Shown here in pieces: positions 42,376 through 51,764 of a stretch of 64,000 bases of DNA. Made by a program: the position numbers and the translations under genes. The notes under the pieces are model-generated. The model had not been told where the DNA came from, made no database searches, and was given only the letters and a program-made list of their open reading frames with translations. Numbering within the stretch: the first letter of the stretch is position 1; each line of letters starts with the position of its first letter. Source of the stretch: an uncultured Eggerthellaceae bacterium (lineage in GTDB: Bacteria; Actinomycetota; Coriobacteriia; Coriobacteriales; Eggerthellaceae); NCBI GenBank assembly GCA_934668515.1, contig CAKUNS010000006.1:4250-68249 (forward strand), written 5' to 3'.

Positions 42376-43185
42376 ATGACTGGATTGGCCAACGAGCAAA
42401 CCAAGATGCTCTCCAATGAAATGGTGGGGCCGCGCCTGTACCTCATGCGCGTCGAGTCCCCACTGATCTGCTCGGCGATTCTTCCGGGTCAGTTCGTTCA
42501 TATGCGCATCCCAGGCATGTCCGACCATGTGCTTCGCCGCCCGTTCTCGGTATATGCATGGGACACTGAGACCGGTGTCATGGACATTCTTTATCAGGTG
42601 GTCGGTTACGGAACCGACCACCTTGCCCAGCTTCAACCTGGCGATCGCCTTGCAAACGACATCGAAATTATCGGACCCATTGGAAACGCATGGGCTCCTT
42701 CAAAGGACTCTGCTGGGTTCCAGCCAGCTAAATCACTGATCGTCGGTGGCGGAGCCGGCGCTCCTGCCGTTTTCATGCTCGCCAAACAGCTTCATGAAGC
42801 AGGAAAGCAAGTCGATGTTGTTTTGGGCGCCGCCACTAAGGACGCCCTTGTCTGCATGGAGCGCTATCAGCAGCTTCTTGGCGAAGAGCACGTCTTCGTC
42901 GCTACCGACGACGGCTCTTTTGGGCGAGCCGGCTTCTGCACTTCACTTGTTGAGGAGCGCTTGGCCGAAGGGTATGACTATGTTGCAACCTGCGGTCCGA
43001 ATCCGCTTATGCACATCGTCGCAGACCTTGCTCAAAAGGCCGGCGCATTCTGCGAGGTTTCTACTGAGCGAAAGATGGCATGTGGCGTAGGCGCATGCCT
43101 GTCCTGCGTTGTCGACACCACCGAAGGAAAGAAGCGCTCCTGCGTAGACGGCCCGATCTTCGATTCGAAGAAGGTGATCTGGTAA
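42376..43185 (+). CDS. pyrK: Dihydroorotate dehydrogenase electron-transfer subunit
   Basis: PyrK binds FAD and a [2Fe-2S] cluster and passes electrons from PyrD to NAD. The 269-residue product has the FAD motif LRRPFSVY (53-60), the NAD-binding GGGAGAPAVFMLA (about 124-136) and the cluster cysteines C236, C241 and C244 in CGVGACLSC, plus a downstream Cys near 256. Its presence shows PyrD is the class IB, NAD-linked enzyme expected of an anaerobe. Its stop shares a base with the pyrD start. Confidence 0.95.
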   Translation: MTGLANEQTKMLSNEMVGPRLYLMRVESPLICSAILPGQFVHMRIPGMSDHVLRRPFSVYAWDTETGVMDILYQVVGYGTDHLAQLQPGDRLANDIEIIGPIGNAWAPSKDSAGFQPAKSLIVGGGAGAPAVFMLAKQLHEAGKQVDVVLGAATKDALVCMERYQQLLGEEHVFVATDDGSFGRAGFCTSLVEERLAEGYDYVATCGPNPLMHIVADLAQKAGAFCEVSTERKMACGVGACLSCVVDTTEGKKRSCVDGPIFDSKKVIW

Positions 43186-44147
43186 TGACGATTGAAGCTT
43201 GCCCACTTGCACCAGCTGCTATCCCCATGAACACGCAGGTGAATCTTTCAGTAAACCTTGGCGGGCTTGAGATGAAGAATCCCGTCACGGTTGCTTCGGG
43301 CACGTTTGCAGCAGGTCTTGAGTACTCCGATTTCGTTGACGTCAGCGCTCTTGGCGCGGTTACGACGAAGGGCGTCTCACTGAACGGCTGGGAGGGCAAC
43401 GCCTCTCCGCGCATCGCCGAAACGCCGAGCGGCATGCTCAACTCAATCGGTCTTCAAAACCCTGGCGTTACCCATTTGAAGGAATTCGAGCTTCCTTGGC
43501 TTGCCAAGGTTGGTGCCACAACCATCGTCAATGTCTCGGGTCATAGCTTTCAGGAATACGTTGACGTCATCGAGGCTCTTGAAGATGTTGACAGCGTTGG
43601 CGCTTATGAGGTCAACATCTCTTGCCCCAATGTTGATGCAGGCGGCTTGAACATGGGCACCAACACGGATAGCGTTTCGCATGTTGTAGGCTTATGCCGT
43701 GCGGCAACAAAAAAGCCGCTTATCGTGAAGCTCACACCTAACGTCACCGATATCACCGAGATTGCCAAAGCGTCAGTTGCTGCAGGCGCCGATGCACTCT
43801 CCATGATCAACACACTGACAGGCATGGCGATTGACGCAGAATCGCAGCGCCCGCTTTTAGCGCGCGTGATAGGCGGTCTTTCCGGGCCGGCTGTGAAACC
43901 CGTCGCCCTTCGCTGTGTCTGGGAAACCAGCCGTGCGGTTGACGTTCCTATTCTTGGCATGGGCGGCATCACCAATGGTCAGGATGCCATCGAGTTCATC
44001 TTGGCAGGAGCCACTGCTGTCGCTGTTGGAACTTCCAATTTCATGGATCCCGCAAGCACCGTTAAGGTCATCAACGGTATCATCGACTATTGCGAACGCC
44101 ATGGCGTTAAGGACATCAACGAACTGAGAGGTGCATTGAAATGCTAG
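43185..44147 (+). CDS. pyrD: Dihydroorotate dehydrogenase, class IB catalytic subunit
   Basis: Oxidises dihydroorotate to orotate with FMN. The 320-residue product has NPVTVASGTFAAG, ASPRIAETPSGMLNSIGLQN and the catalytic cysteine in VNISCPNVDAGG (about 144-155; class I enzymes use Cys). GMGGITNGQDAIEFILAGA forms the FMN phosphate site. It starts on the pyrK stop (TAATG) and overlaps pyrF by 7 nt. The longer frame starting at 43080 is the pyrK 3' end in another frame. Confidence 0.96.
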   Translation: MTIEACPLAPAAIPMNTQVNLSVNLGGLEMKNPVTVASGTFAAGLEYSDFVDVSALGAVTTKGVSLNGWEGNASPRIAETPSGMLNSIGLQNPGVTHLKEFELPWLAKVGATTIVNVSGHSFQEYVDVIEALEDVDSVGAYEVNISCPNVDAGGLNMGTNTDSVSHVVGLCRAATKKPLIVKLTPNVTDITEIAKASVAAGADALSMINTLTGMAIDAESQRPLLARVIGGLSGPAVKPVALRCVWETSRAVDVPILGMGGITNGQDAIEFILAGATAVAVGTSNFMDPASTVKVINGIIDYCERHGVKDINELRGALKC

Positions 44148-44875
44148 GTTCTTTCAACGACGTACCCGCACGCGATCGAATCATCGTCGCACTTGACTGC
44201 CCCGCTGATCAGGCAATGCGCCTTGCAGACCAACTTTCAGGACGCGCAAAGTGGCTCAAAATCGGTATGACGCTGTATTACGCATGCGGTCCTACCATCA
44301 TCCATGCAATGAAGAAGCTCGGATTCAATGTCTTTTTGGATCTGAAGCTTCACGATATCCCACACCAGATTCGCGGCGCAGCCGCTTCTGCTGCTCGCGA
44401 GGGTGCGGATATGATCACCATGCACACGCTTGGCGGCAAGCAGATGTTGGTGGCCGGCCAGGAGGGCGTCGCCGAGGTGTGCCAGTCTGAAGGCCGCGAG
44501 AACACCATCACGCTTGGCATCACCGTTCTTACCAGCATGGACAACGAGGCTCTTGCTCAGGTGGGCATCTCGCGTACAGCCGCCGAGCAGGTTGACTTGC
44601 TTGCTAATGTGGCGAAGGAGTCCGGCATCTCCGGCGTCGTGGCATCCCCTCAGGAGGCCTCTATGCTTCGCAAGATCCTTGGTCCCGACGCCTACATCGT
44701 CACCCCTGGCGTTAGGCCCAAGGGTTCCGATAAGGGCGATCAGAGCCGTATCGCAACTCCTGCCGAGGCGTTTGCCGCAGGCGCTTCCCATATCGTCATC
44801 GGTCGCCCGATTACCCAGGCCGACGATCCTGCAGCTGCATTCGATGCCATCGCCGCAGAGCTCGACGCACTGTAA
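44141..44875 (+). CDS. pyrF: Orotidine 5'-phosphate decarboxylase
   Basis: Last step to UMP. The 244-residue product has the catalytic FLDLKLHDIPHQIRGAA (DxKxxD array, about 65-81), the early ALDCPADQAM segment, VTPGVRPKGSDKGDQ and HIVIGRPITQADDPAAA. These match the short PyrF family. It is the last pyr gene before a terminator. pyrE (orotate phosphoribosyltransferase), needed to supply its substrate, is not in this operon. Confidence 0.96.
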   Translation: MLGSFNDVPARDRIIVALDCPADQAMRLADQLSGRAKWLKIGMTLYYACGPTIIHAMKKLGFNVFLDLKLHDIPHQIRGAAASAAREGADMITMHTLGGKQMLVAGQEGVAEVCQSEGRENTITLGITVLTSMDNEALAQVGISRTAAEQVDLLANVAKESGISGVVASPQEASMLRKILGPDAYIVTPGVRPKGSDKGDQSRIATPAEAFAAGASHIVIGRPITQADDPAAAFDAIAAELDAL

Positions 44876-44898
44876 ACAAACAAAAGCGCATCTTACCT

Positions 44899-44948
44899 AG
44901 AATCCCCGTATCAGCAGGTCTGAGCGGGGATTCTTGTGTGCGCGTGTT
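44899..44948 (+). terminator. Terminator after pyrF
   Basis: A 10-bp perfect stem (44899-44908 with 44935-44944) with a 26-nt loop; the last pairs fall in TTCT, followed by TGTG. The T tract is weak, so termination may be partial. Confidence 0.55.
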
Positions 44949-45059
44949 GAAATTTTCGACAAAGCGGGAGAGCGCTATTGCGATTATGCTAAATTGACCA
45001 AGTCGAATCACCGCTCTTCAAGCGGTCATTCATCTAGATTGATTTTAAAGGAGCATTAC

Positions 45060-45368
45060 ATGGCAATTCCTCAACTTAGCGCTGAAGAGCGCAAGGCTGC
45101 CCTTGAAAAGGCCAAAGCTGCTCGTATCAAGCGTGCAGAGGTTCGCGATCAGCTTAAGAGCGGCGAGCTCTCCGTTAAAGACGTTCTTGCTCAGAAAGAC
45201 GACCCCGTTGTCGGTCGTATGAAGGTTTCCACCCTTATCGAGACTCTGCCTGGTTATGGCAAAGCCAAGTCCGAGAAAATCATGAGCGAGCTCCAGATCG
45301 CCGAAAGCCGTCGTCTTCGCGGTCTTGGCGCCCGTCAGGAAGCCGCCCTCCTCGAGCGTTTGAGCTAG
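45060..45368 (+). CDS. mihF: Actinobacterial integration host factor (MihF)
   Basis: A 102-residue nucleoid-associated protein of the actinobacterial mIHF family. An N-terminal charged helix (about 8-45) is followed by a helix-two-turn-helix core: VSTLIETLPGYGKAKSEKIM (about 59-78) and IAESRRLRGLGARQ. It binds DNA and condenses the chromosome. Start at ATG 45060 with AAAGGAG; the frame is open further upstream. Its place directly before gmk and rpoZ is the standard actinobacterial order and supports the taxonomic call. Confidence 0.94.
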   Translation: MAIPQLSAEERKAALEKAKAARIKRAEVRDQLKSGELSVKDVLAQKDDPVVGRMKVSTLIETLPGYGKAKSEKIMSELQIAESRRLRGLGARQEAALLERLS

Positions 45369-45373
45369 TCTCT

Positions 45374-45946
45374 ATGCGACACGGAAATCTATTCGTGATA
45401 TCCGGGCCATCAGGTGCTGGCAAAGGCACGCTGGTGGCTCGTCTTTTGAAAGCGGTTCCCGATTCCTGGGTTTCCATATCTGCAACCACGCGAGAACCTC
45501 GCGTGGGCGAGATCGACGGTGTTCACTATCATTTCATTTCGCGCAATGAGTTCGATACGCTCGCTGCCAATGGAGGATTGCTTGAATGGGCAACTTATTC
45601 AGGCAACAGCTACGGAACTCCGCGTGCATCCGTCGAGGAGCACATCGCTAAAGGCGACCAGGTGATTTTGGAAATCGAGGTCCAAGGGGCTATGCAGGTA
45701 AAGGAATGCATGCCCGAAGCTCATTTGATTTTCATCGAACCGCCTTCTATGAAAATTCTCGAAGAGCGTCTGAGGGGCAGGGGAACCGACTCGGAGGAGT
45801 CCATTCTGAAGCGCTTGGCCACCGCAGAGGTAGAGCTTTCGCGCAAGATGGAGTATGATATCCGTTTAGTGAATGACGACCTTGATCGAGCAACCGACGA
45901 ACTGGTTGCTTATGTTAACGATTTCGCAGAAGGAATACGAGGTTAG
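45374..45946 (+). CDS. gmk: Guanylate kinase
   Basis: Phosphorylates GMP/dGMP to GDP/dGDP. The 190-residue product has the P-loop ISGPSGAGKGTL (9-20), the GMP-binding SATTREPRVGEIDGVHYHF (about 38-56) and LEIEVQGAMQVKE (about 100). It follows mihF by 5 nt and precedes rpoZ by 5 nt. Confidence 0.97.
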   Translation: MRHGNLFVISGPSGAGKGTLVARLLKAVPDSWVSISATTREPRVGEIDGVHYHFISRNEFDTLAANGGLLEWATYSGNSYGTPRASVEEHIAKGDQVILEIEVQGAMQVKECMPEAHLIFIEPPSMKILEERLRGRGTDSEESILKRLATAEVELSRKMEYDIRLVNDDLDRATDELVAYVNDFAEGIRG

Positions 45947-45951
45947 TAAAG

Positions 45952-46212
45952 ATGACTTTGATCGAACCCAAAATGGATAAGCTCCTTGATGAAACCGATA
46001 ACGATCGTTTTCTTTTGTGCTCGCTCGCTTCCAAGCGCGCACATGACATCAACGACATGATGCGTGGTCAGCGTGATCGCGCTATTCAGCTTCAGACCGC
46101 TGTCGACATCGCTCGCGCTTCTAAGAAGAAGCCCCTGAGCATTGCTTTCGCAGAGATCGCTCGTGGCGACGTCTCTTACGATCCCGAGTCCATCGACGTT
46201 AAGAATCACTAA
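45952..46212 (+). CDS. rpoZ: RNA polymerase omega subunit
   Basis: The 86-residue product has the omega signature: an N-terminal MDKLLDETDNDRFLLCSLAS, the SKRAHDINDMMRG segment (27-39) and KKKPLSIAFAEIARGDVSY (about 58-76). Omega supports assembly of the beta' subunit into polymerase. It lies directly after gmk, a widespread gene order. Confidence 0.95.
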   Translation: MTLIEPKMDKLLDETDNDRFLLCSLASKRAHDINDMMRGQRDRAIQLQTAVDIARASKKKPLSIAFAEIARGDVSYDPESIDVKNH

Positions 46213-46218
46213 AATCGC

Positions 46219-47505
46219 ATGTCAGAGCATCATCAACGAATTTGTCTCGTTCATTATCACGAGATCGGCCTGAAGGGTCATAACCGTTCGAAATTCGAGA
46301 TGCGTCTGTCTAAGAATATCGAGGCGCTCCTTGAGGGTTATCCGGTGGTCACCATCCATCGAATCTCGGGGCGCCTCGTCGTGTTCCTGAAAGAAGGAAC
46401 CGATCTTCAGACGGCACTCGAAGTTTCCAACGCCATGCTTGGCGTCCCTGGTGTTGCACGCATTTCCTGCGGCTATAAATGCGAACGCATTCTTGATGTG
46501 ATGTGCAATGTGGCCATTAGCGCGCTTTCCGAAGTCGAAGATTTCACCTCATTCAAGGTGAACGCGCGGCGCAACCACACCGACTTCCAAACCAACTCCA
46601 TGGAAATGAACCAGATCGTCGGTTCTGCTCTGTGCGAGGCGTTCCCCGATAAAAAGGTGAAGATGAAGAACCCCGATGTCACCGTTGGCGTCGAGGTGGT
46701 TCAAAATGCAGTCTTCATCTATGCTCGCAGCGAACGCGGCATCGGTGGCTTGCCCGTTGGCAGCTCGGGTAGGGTAGTCTCCTTGCTTTCCGGAGGTATC
46801 GACTCTCCTGTAGCCCTCTGGCGCATCGCTCGTCGCGGTGCCATCTGCATTGGTGTTCACTTCAGCGGACGCCCTCAAACGTCTGACGCAAGCGAATACC
46901 AGGTTGACGACATTGCTCGCGTTCTCGAGAAAACCGGCTGCATTGCCAGGGTTTACGTTGTGCCCTTCGGCGATTATCAGCGTGAGATCTCACTAAAAGT
47001 TCCACCTGCACTGCGTATCATCATGTACCGCCGCCTTATGTTCAGGGTTGCTGAGGAAATCGCACGTCGCGAGCATGCTGGCGCGCTCGTTACCGGTGAA
47101 AGTTTGGGGCAGGTTGCATCGCAGACGCTCGACAACATCATGGCAACCAATGTTGTTGTAAGCCTCCCCGTTTTCAGGCCTCTTATTGGTACCGACAAAC
47201 TCGAGATCATCGAGGATGCACAGAAGCTTGGCACATTCGAAATCTCTTCTCAGGATGCTCCTGATTGTTGCACTTTGTTCATGCCTCGAAATCCCGAGAC
47301 CCATGCGAACTTGCAGGACGTTGAAGAAGCCGAAAAAGTTCTGCCCATTGACGAATGGGTAAGCGTTATTGCAGATTCTGCCGAGGTCCACGATTATGCA
47401 TGCCCATCTTACAAGCGCAAGCGTACTAAGACGGATCAAAGCAACCATGATGAAGGTAACGCCTCAAGCGTAGAATGCCCTGAAAGGTTAACCATCCGGT
47501 CTTAA
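46219..47505 (+). CDS. thiI: tRNA 4-thiouridine synthase ThiI
   Basis: Uses activated sulfur to make s4U8 in tRNA; in some species also serves thiazole synthesis. The 428-residue product has an N-terminal ferredoxin-like/THUMP region (1-180) and the PP-loop VVSLLSGGIDSPVALW (about 189-204). The C-terminal half has TGESLGQVASQTLDN and PVFRPLIGTDKLEI. There is no C-terminal rhodanese domain, as in Bacillus-type ThiI, so a separate sulfur carrier is needed. The last ~25 residues are non-conserved. It has no clear ribosome binding site and may depend on coupling to rpoZ 6 nt upstream. Confidence 0.94.
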   Translation: MSEHHQRICLVHYHEIGLKGHNRSKFEMRLSKNIEALLEGYPVVTIHRISGRLVVFLKEGTDLQTALEVSNAMLGVPGVARISCGYKCERILDVMCNVAISALSEVEDFTSFKVNARRNHTDFQTNSMEMNQIVGSALCEAFPDKKVKMKNPDVTVGVEVVQNAVFIYARSERGIGGLPVGSSGRVVSLLSGGIDSPVALWRIARRGAICIGVHFSGRPQTSDASEYQVDDIARVLEKTGCIARVYVVPFGDYQREISLKVPPALRIIMYRRLMFRVAEEIARREHAGALVTGESLGQVASQTLDNIMATNVVVSLPVFRPLIGTDKLEIIEDAQKLGTFEISSQDAPDCCTLFMPRNPETHANLQDVEEAEKVLPIDEWVSVIADSAEVHDYACPSYKRKRTKTDQSNHDEGNASSVECPERLTIRS

Positions 47506-47544
47506 GTTCAATGGCTTGTAACGACTAAACCTTTATATCGATTC

Positions 47545-47579
47545 AAATGGGGCGCGATTAGAATCGCGCCCCATTTTTT
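47545..47579 (+). terminator. Strong terminator after thiI
   Basis: A 13-bp perfect stem (47547-47559 with 47562-47574, very short loop) followed by six T residues closes the mihF-gmk-rpoZ-thiI unit. Confidence 0.92.
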
Positions 47580-47697
47580 ATTGCAACTTATTTCAATTCG
47601 TGTTGCTTCACCGATTGTTTTACGTAAACAGCTGTTGGATTCAGGTTATATGGTTGTCAGATCTTCCAACTAGCCTCTTATCAAAAAGGAGGCAATG

Positions 47698-48387
47698 ATG
47701 GATTTTCACAACAAGCTTGAACTTGAAGACGTCAAGTCTTTTCTTACGCGCTTATGGCAACAAAAGAAGATGTCGATTGTCTCTTTCGGAATCGCTGTTG
47801 TTGTCATTCTCGGTGCCATGCTATTCGCGTTCGCACCAAGCAAGGACAATCAGTTGCACATCATGTCCACCGAAGAGCAGAAGTTAAACACAGAGGGCTC
47901 TTACAGCGACTCCTTAACCGAGGCTGCCCCGGAACGCACGATATTCGTCCATGTTGCAGGCTCCGTTTCAGCTCCAGGATTGTATGAACTCGATGAAGGG
48001 GCTCGTGTAAATGACGCGATTAATATAGCCGGATGGTTTACAGATGAAGCCGATCAAACATCTTTGAATCTTGCTCGCACCCTAACTGATGGTGAGCAAT
48101 TATTCGTACCCTCTAAAACCGGCGAGAGCAGCTCAGTAGCATCAAACGCATCTATCAGCTTCGGTTCGAATTCGAACACATCTGGAACGGCCCCGAAAAT
48201 CAATGTGAATCGCGCTAGCGAAGACGACCTGCAATCGATACCTGGAGTAGGCCCATCTTTGGCCGCGAAAATAATAAAAGACCGAGAAAACAATGGACCC
48301 TTCGCTTCCGTCGATGACCTTACTCGAGTTTCAGGCATTGGCGAAAAGAAGCTTGATTCCATGCGTGATTCCATCACCATCGGGTGA
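47698..48387 (+). CDS. comEA: ComEA-like competence protein
   Basis: Membrane-anchored DNA receptor of the natural transformation machinery. Of two adjacent ATGs (47695, 47698) the second is better spaced from AAAGGAGG; the product has 229 residues. One N-terminal membrane helix (about 24-45) is followed by an SLBB domain (FVHVAGSVSAPGLYELDEGA, about 83-102). A Ser/Asn-rich linker then leads to a helix-hairpin-helix DNA-binding domain (INVNRASEDDLQSIPGVGPS, about 168-187, then VSGIGEKKLDSM). It precedes comEC, the usual pairing. This segment looks more AT-rich than its neighbours. Confidence 0.93.
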   Translation: MDFHNKLELEDVKSFLTRLWQQKKMSIVSFGIAVVVILGAMLFAFAPSKDNQLHIMSTEEQKLNTEGSYSDSLTEAAPERTIFVHVAGSVSAPGLYELDEGARVNDAINIAGWFTDEADQTSLNLARTLTDGEQLFVPSKTGESSSVASNASISFGSNSNTSGTAPKINVNRASEDDLQSIPGVGPSLAAKIIKDRENNGPFASVDDLTRVSGIGEKKLDSMRDSITIG

Positions 48388-48394
48388 ATCTTAG

Positions 48395-50758
48395 ATGAAC
48401 GGTCATTGTCGCACTCGGGAAGTGCCCATCAGGCCGCTGCCGCCCCGGTTGTTTCTCTGTGGGTTGGTCTTTTGGGGAACAACTGCATTACTGATTATCA
48501 CGCTTCGAACAGCAGAGCTGCCCTCACCGTTATTCCTTCAGGCTCTTTGCGCGGCGTGTTTGGTTGCGGCGGTTTTCTTCGTTGTAATGCAAAAGAGGCG
48601 CAGTAGTTTATGGCGCTTAATAATTTGCTTCTGTTTCCTTGGCATCGTTTTCGGGGTAGCACATGCAACAAGCATGACGTCAATTTCAAGCGAGCTGACG
48701 GCTTCAGCCATTACTGAAGGTACGCTCACTCTTAAAGAAGATGCTCGGGAGGGCCGATTCGGGAACCAGGCATTGTGCGATCTGGTCACATCAGATGGGA
48801 ATCGCTATCGAGTATTAGCTCAATTCCCTCAATGGGTCGAGACTGATTGCGGTTTCCACTTTGGCGACTCATTCCAGGCTCACTTTAAAATCATCGATCC
48901 AGCCTTTAGCAAGTCTGATTCATGTTGGAAAAGGGGAGCAGTCGCGAAACTTCAGGTTGTCTCTTTTAAGCCGTCTGACCATATATCGCCATTTGATGGA
49001 CTCTACACAATCAGAAACAACGCCATCAATACTTTTGAGAATTATTCCTCTCAGGAAGTTGAAAACGATTCCATTGCGCTTATGGAAGGTCTATCCTGCG
49101 GGTACCGTGTTCGGCTATTCGACAGCGATTTGTACTCATCCATCAAGCGTGACGGTTTGGCTCATCTTGTTGCCATCTCTGGAGCTCACCTCGCAACAGT
49201 AACGACGATTATGATGGCTGGTCTCAATGCGATCAAGCTTCAACGTAAACTGGTTGTCTTCCTATTATCATCGGTCATCATTGCATATCTCGCCCTTTCG
49301 GCTTTTCCCATATCCGCAGTCAGATCGGCAATTATGAGCATCGTCGGAATCGCATCGGTTGTAAGTTCGCGTCGTTCTTCCTCGTTGAACTCCCTAGGGT
49401 TATGCATCATAGCCATTGTTTTATCTGACCCTGCAAGCTCACTATCGATTTCGCTGCTGCTGTCCTATGCGTCAACCGCCGGCATAGTCTTCTTTGCAAG
49501 CTATTTTCAATACGTTATAGACGCGATACTGCTCCCGCTTCCTCGATTTTTAAAAGAGACCCTGTCTTTAACTATTGCGGCAAATATCATCTGTATGCCC
49601 ATTTCAGTTGCATTGTTCTCGCAACTCCCACTTGTGAGCGTTTTCGCAAACATGATCACCGCGCCCCTGTTCCCGGTTCTATGCGTTGCTTCGCTGGCTG
49701 TAGGCCTATCGGCAACTGTATTGCCATCAGCATTCGCGCCTCTTCTGACAATCGCGATTCCCGTTTTCAACCTGTTCATTCGCATTGTTGAATTCGTCGC
49801 ATCGATCCCTTACTCAAGCATTCCATTATCAATGCCTACTTGGGTGGGATTTTCCGTTTCACTTCTATCCTGTATTCTTCTTTGGATTACCTGGCCACAC
49901 ATTAAAGGCGGGTTATTAGCATTCTCGGTTTCAGTCTTCATGCTAATAGTTAGTGTTTCTCTTGGCATATTGACCGCTACTACGGGCACGAGGATCGTCA
50001 TGCTTGATGTAGGGCAGGGCGACGCGATCTTATTGCAAAGTGAAGGTCGAAATTTACTTATAGATACCGGCAATCAGGATTCAATGCTTCGAGAGGCACT
50101 CGCTAGAAATATGGTTTTCAAGCTTGACGGGGTCGTAATCAGCCACGCCGACGACGACCACTACGGATCGCTATCTTCCTTAGCTTCCTATATTACTGTT
50201 GATCGCGTTTTGCTTGCTAGCGACACCGCTAATTGCCCGTGTGATTCATGCGAACAATTGCTGCAAAGCGCCGAAGCATGTTCACCCGAAATCGCGTATA
50301 TGAAAATCGACGACAGAATTGAATTCGGAGACTTCTCGCTAAAGGTTGTCTGGCCGAGCGAATTCACAGACGAAGGGGGTAACACCGACAGCCTCTGCCT
50401 CGTTGCCGAAGCAGACGTGAACGACGACGGCATAGTCGATGCCTTGGCACTGTTCACGGGAGATGCGGAAATACAGAACCTCGAGGCAATCGCGAAGAAG
50501 GAGGATCTTTACGCCATCGACATCCTGAAGGTTCCTCACCATGGCTCAAAAACAGGCACGAATGACAAAATCGCAACTCGACTTCAGCCGATAATTTCTT
50601 TGGTGAGTTGTGGTTCAAACAATAGATACGGCCATCCTCACAAGGAGGTAGTTGCGGCATTAACCGAAGCGGGTTCAACGATATATCGGACAGACGATCA
50701 CGGGGACGTTTCATGCAAAATCGAAACAGACAGGTTGCTGATCACTACTCAAAGGTAG
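48395..50758 (+). CDS. comEC: ComEC/Rec2-family DNA-uptake channel
   Basis: The 787-residue product combines N-terminal membrane helices, a DUF4131-like soluble part (about 85-200) and the Competence transmembrane domain (about 215-520). The Competence domain includes AISGAHLATVTTIM and FPISAVRSAIM. A C-terminal metallo-beta-lactamase-like domain follows, with VMLDVGQGDAILLQ (about 535), ISHADDDHYGS and KVPHHGSKTG. The MBL metal-binding residues appear intact. It would carry single-stranded DNA across the membrane. Only comEA and comEC are here; other competence genes must lie elsewhere for transformation to work. Confidence 0.93.
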   Translation: MNGHCRTREVPIRPLPPRLFLCGLVFWGTTALLIITLRTAELPSPLFLQALCAACLVAAVFFVVMQKRRSSLWRLIICFCFLGIVFGVAHATSMTSISSELTASAITEGTLTLKEDAREGRFGNQALCDLVTSDGNRYRVLAQFPQWVETDCGFHFGDSFQAHFKIIDPAFSKSDSCWKRGAVAKLQVVSFKPSDHISPFDGLYTIRNNAINTFENYSSQEVENDSIALMEGLSCGYRVRLFDSDLYSSIKRDGLAHLVAISGAHLATVTTIMMAGLNAIKLQRKLVVFLLSSVIIAYLALSAFPISAVRSAIMSIVGIASVVSSRRSSSLNSLGLCIIAIVLSDPASSLSISLLLSYASTAGIVFFASYFQYVIDAILLPLPRFLKETLSLTIAANIICMPISVALFSQLPLVSVFANMITAPLFPVLCVASLAVGLSATVLPSAFAPLLTIAIPVFNLFIRIVEFVASIPYSSIPLSMPTWVGFSVSLLSCILLWITWPHIKGGLLAFSVSVFMLIVSVSLGILTATTGTRIVMLDVGQGDAILLQSEGRNLLIDTGNQDSMLREALARNMVFKLDGVVISHADDDHYGSLSSLASYITVDRVLLASDTANCPCDSCEQLLQSAEACSPEIAYMKIDDRIEFGDFSLKVVWPSEFTDEGGNTDSLCLVAEADVNDDGIVDALALFTGDAEIQNLEAIAKKEDLYAIDILKVPHHGSKTGTNDKIATRLQPIISLVSCGSNNRYGHPHKEVVAALTEAGSTIYRTDDHGDVSCKIETDRLLITTQR

Positions 50759-50767
50759 AATTTCTAT

Positions 50768-51736
50768 ATGGCAATTGATGGATTCATAAACGCATATCTT
50801 GCGGTTGGCGCGGACACACTGAAAAGACAGCGTGTAATCGAGCGTTTGCGCTCACGACTCGAAAAATTCGGTGACATTTCATTCAATAACGATGTCTTTC
50901 AAGGCGATAACGCTGATGGCACCGAGATAGTTGCCGCTTGCAATACGCTACCGTTTGCCAGCGAAGTCAGACTCGTAGAGGTTCGCGATGCCGACAAATT
51001 GTCAAAAGCATCAACGGAAGCGCTTATCTCGTATCTGAGCGCTCCCTGCGAATCAACCATCTTGATGCTTTCGGCCGAGAAGCTAGCTAAAAGCACACGC
51101 CTGTACAAAGCAGTTGCAAACCTTGGGAAGAATGCGATCATCGATTGCACGCCCATGAAAAAGCAGGAGCTCGCTAGCTCGCTTCGCTCCATGGCGGTCT
51201 CCCATGGTTTTACTATGACCCCAGGCGCTTGCGAAAAACTGCTCGAACTGGTTGGCGAAGATACGGTTCGCATTGACACCGAACTTAAGAAACTTGCTCT
51301 AGCCCACAACGGTAACGACCCTGTCACCGATAGCGAGGTTGCATCGCTGGTGGCCAGGACGAGTGAAGCGAAGCCGTGGGACCTTGTTGACGCTTTTGCA
51401 GCACGCAACCTTGCCCGGTGTTTCCATCTGCTTCCTCAACTTTCGCAGTCGTCTCCATTCTTCTTGCTTGCGCAATGTCAAACTCGTCTACGCGAGCTTC
51501 TTTGCACCAAAGCGCTCGAGCGACAGGGGAGAGCCCGCGATCTTGCAAGCGTTCTTGGGGTACCACCTTGGAAGGTAAAAAACCATGTACGCTGGGCTCG
51601 TACTTTTAGCGAGCAGCAACTGATCGAAGCGCTCATCTCGTCTCGCGACGCAGAAATGAAGATGAAAAGCGGTGCTGACCAGGTAAAGGTTTTCCAGGAC
51701 TGGATGTGCGCTTCTATCGCACGTCGCATCCATTAA
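50768..51736 (+). CDS. holA: DNA polymerase III subunit delta
   Basis: The delta subunit of the clamp loader opens the beta clamp. The 322-residue product is of HolA length and layout: an N-terminal RecA-like region starting INAYLAVGADTLKRQRVIER, FASEVRLVEVRDADKLSKAS, and C-terminal helical collar regions with DLVDAFAARNLARCFHLLPQ and VLGVPPWKVKNHVRWAR. There is no Walker A, as expected for delta. The comEC-holA-rpsT neighbourhood is very common in bacteria and supports the call. Confidence 0.92.
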   Translation: MAIDGFINAYLAVGADTLKRQRVIERLRSRLEKFGDISFNNDVFQGDNADGTEIVAACNTLPFASEVRLVEVRDADKLSKASTEALISYLSAPCESTILMLSAEKLAKSTRLYKAVANLGKNAIIDCTPMKKQELASSLRSMAVSHGFTMTPGACEKLLELVGEDTVRIDTELKKLALAHNGNDPVTDSEVASLVARTSEAKPWDLVDAFAARNLARCFHLLPQLSQSSPFFLLAQCQTRLRELLCTKALERQGRARDLASVLGVPPWKVKNHVRWARTFSEQQLIEALISSRDAEMKMKSGADQVKVFQDWMCASIARRIH

Positions 51737-51764
51737 GCACACCTTATCCTTAACGATCGCATTG

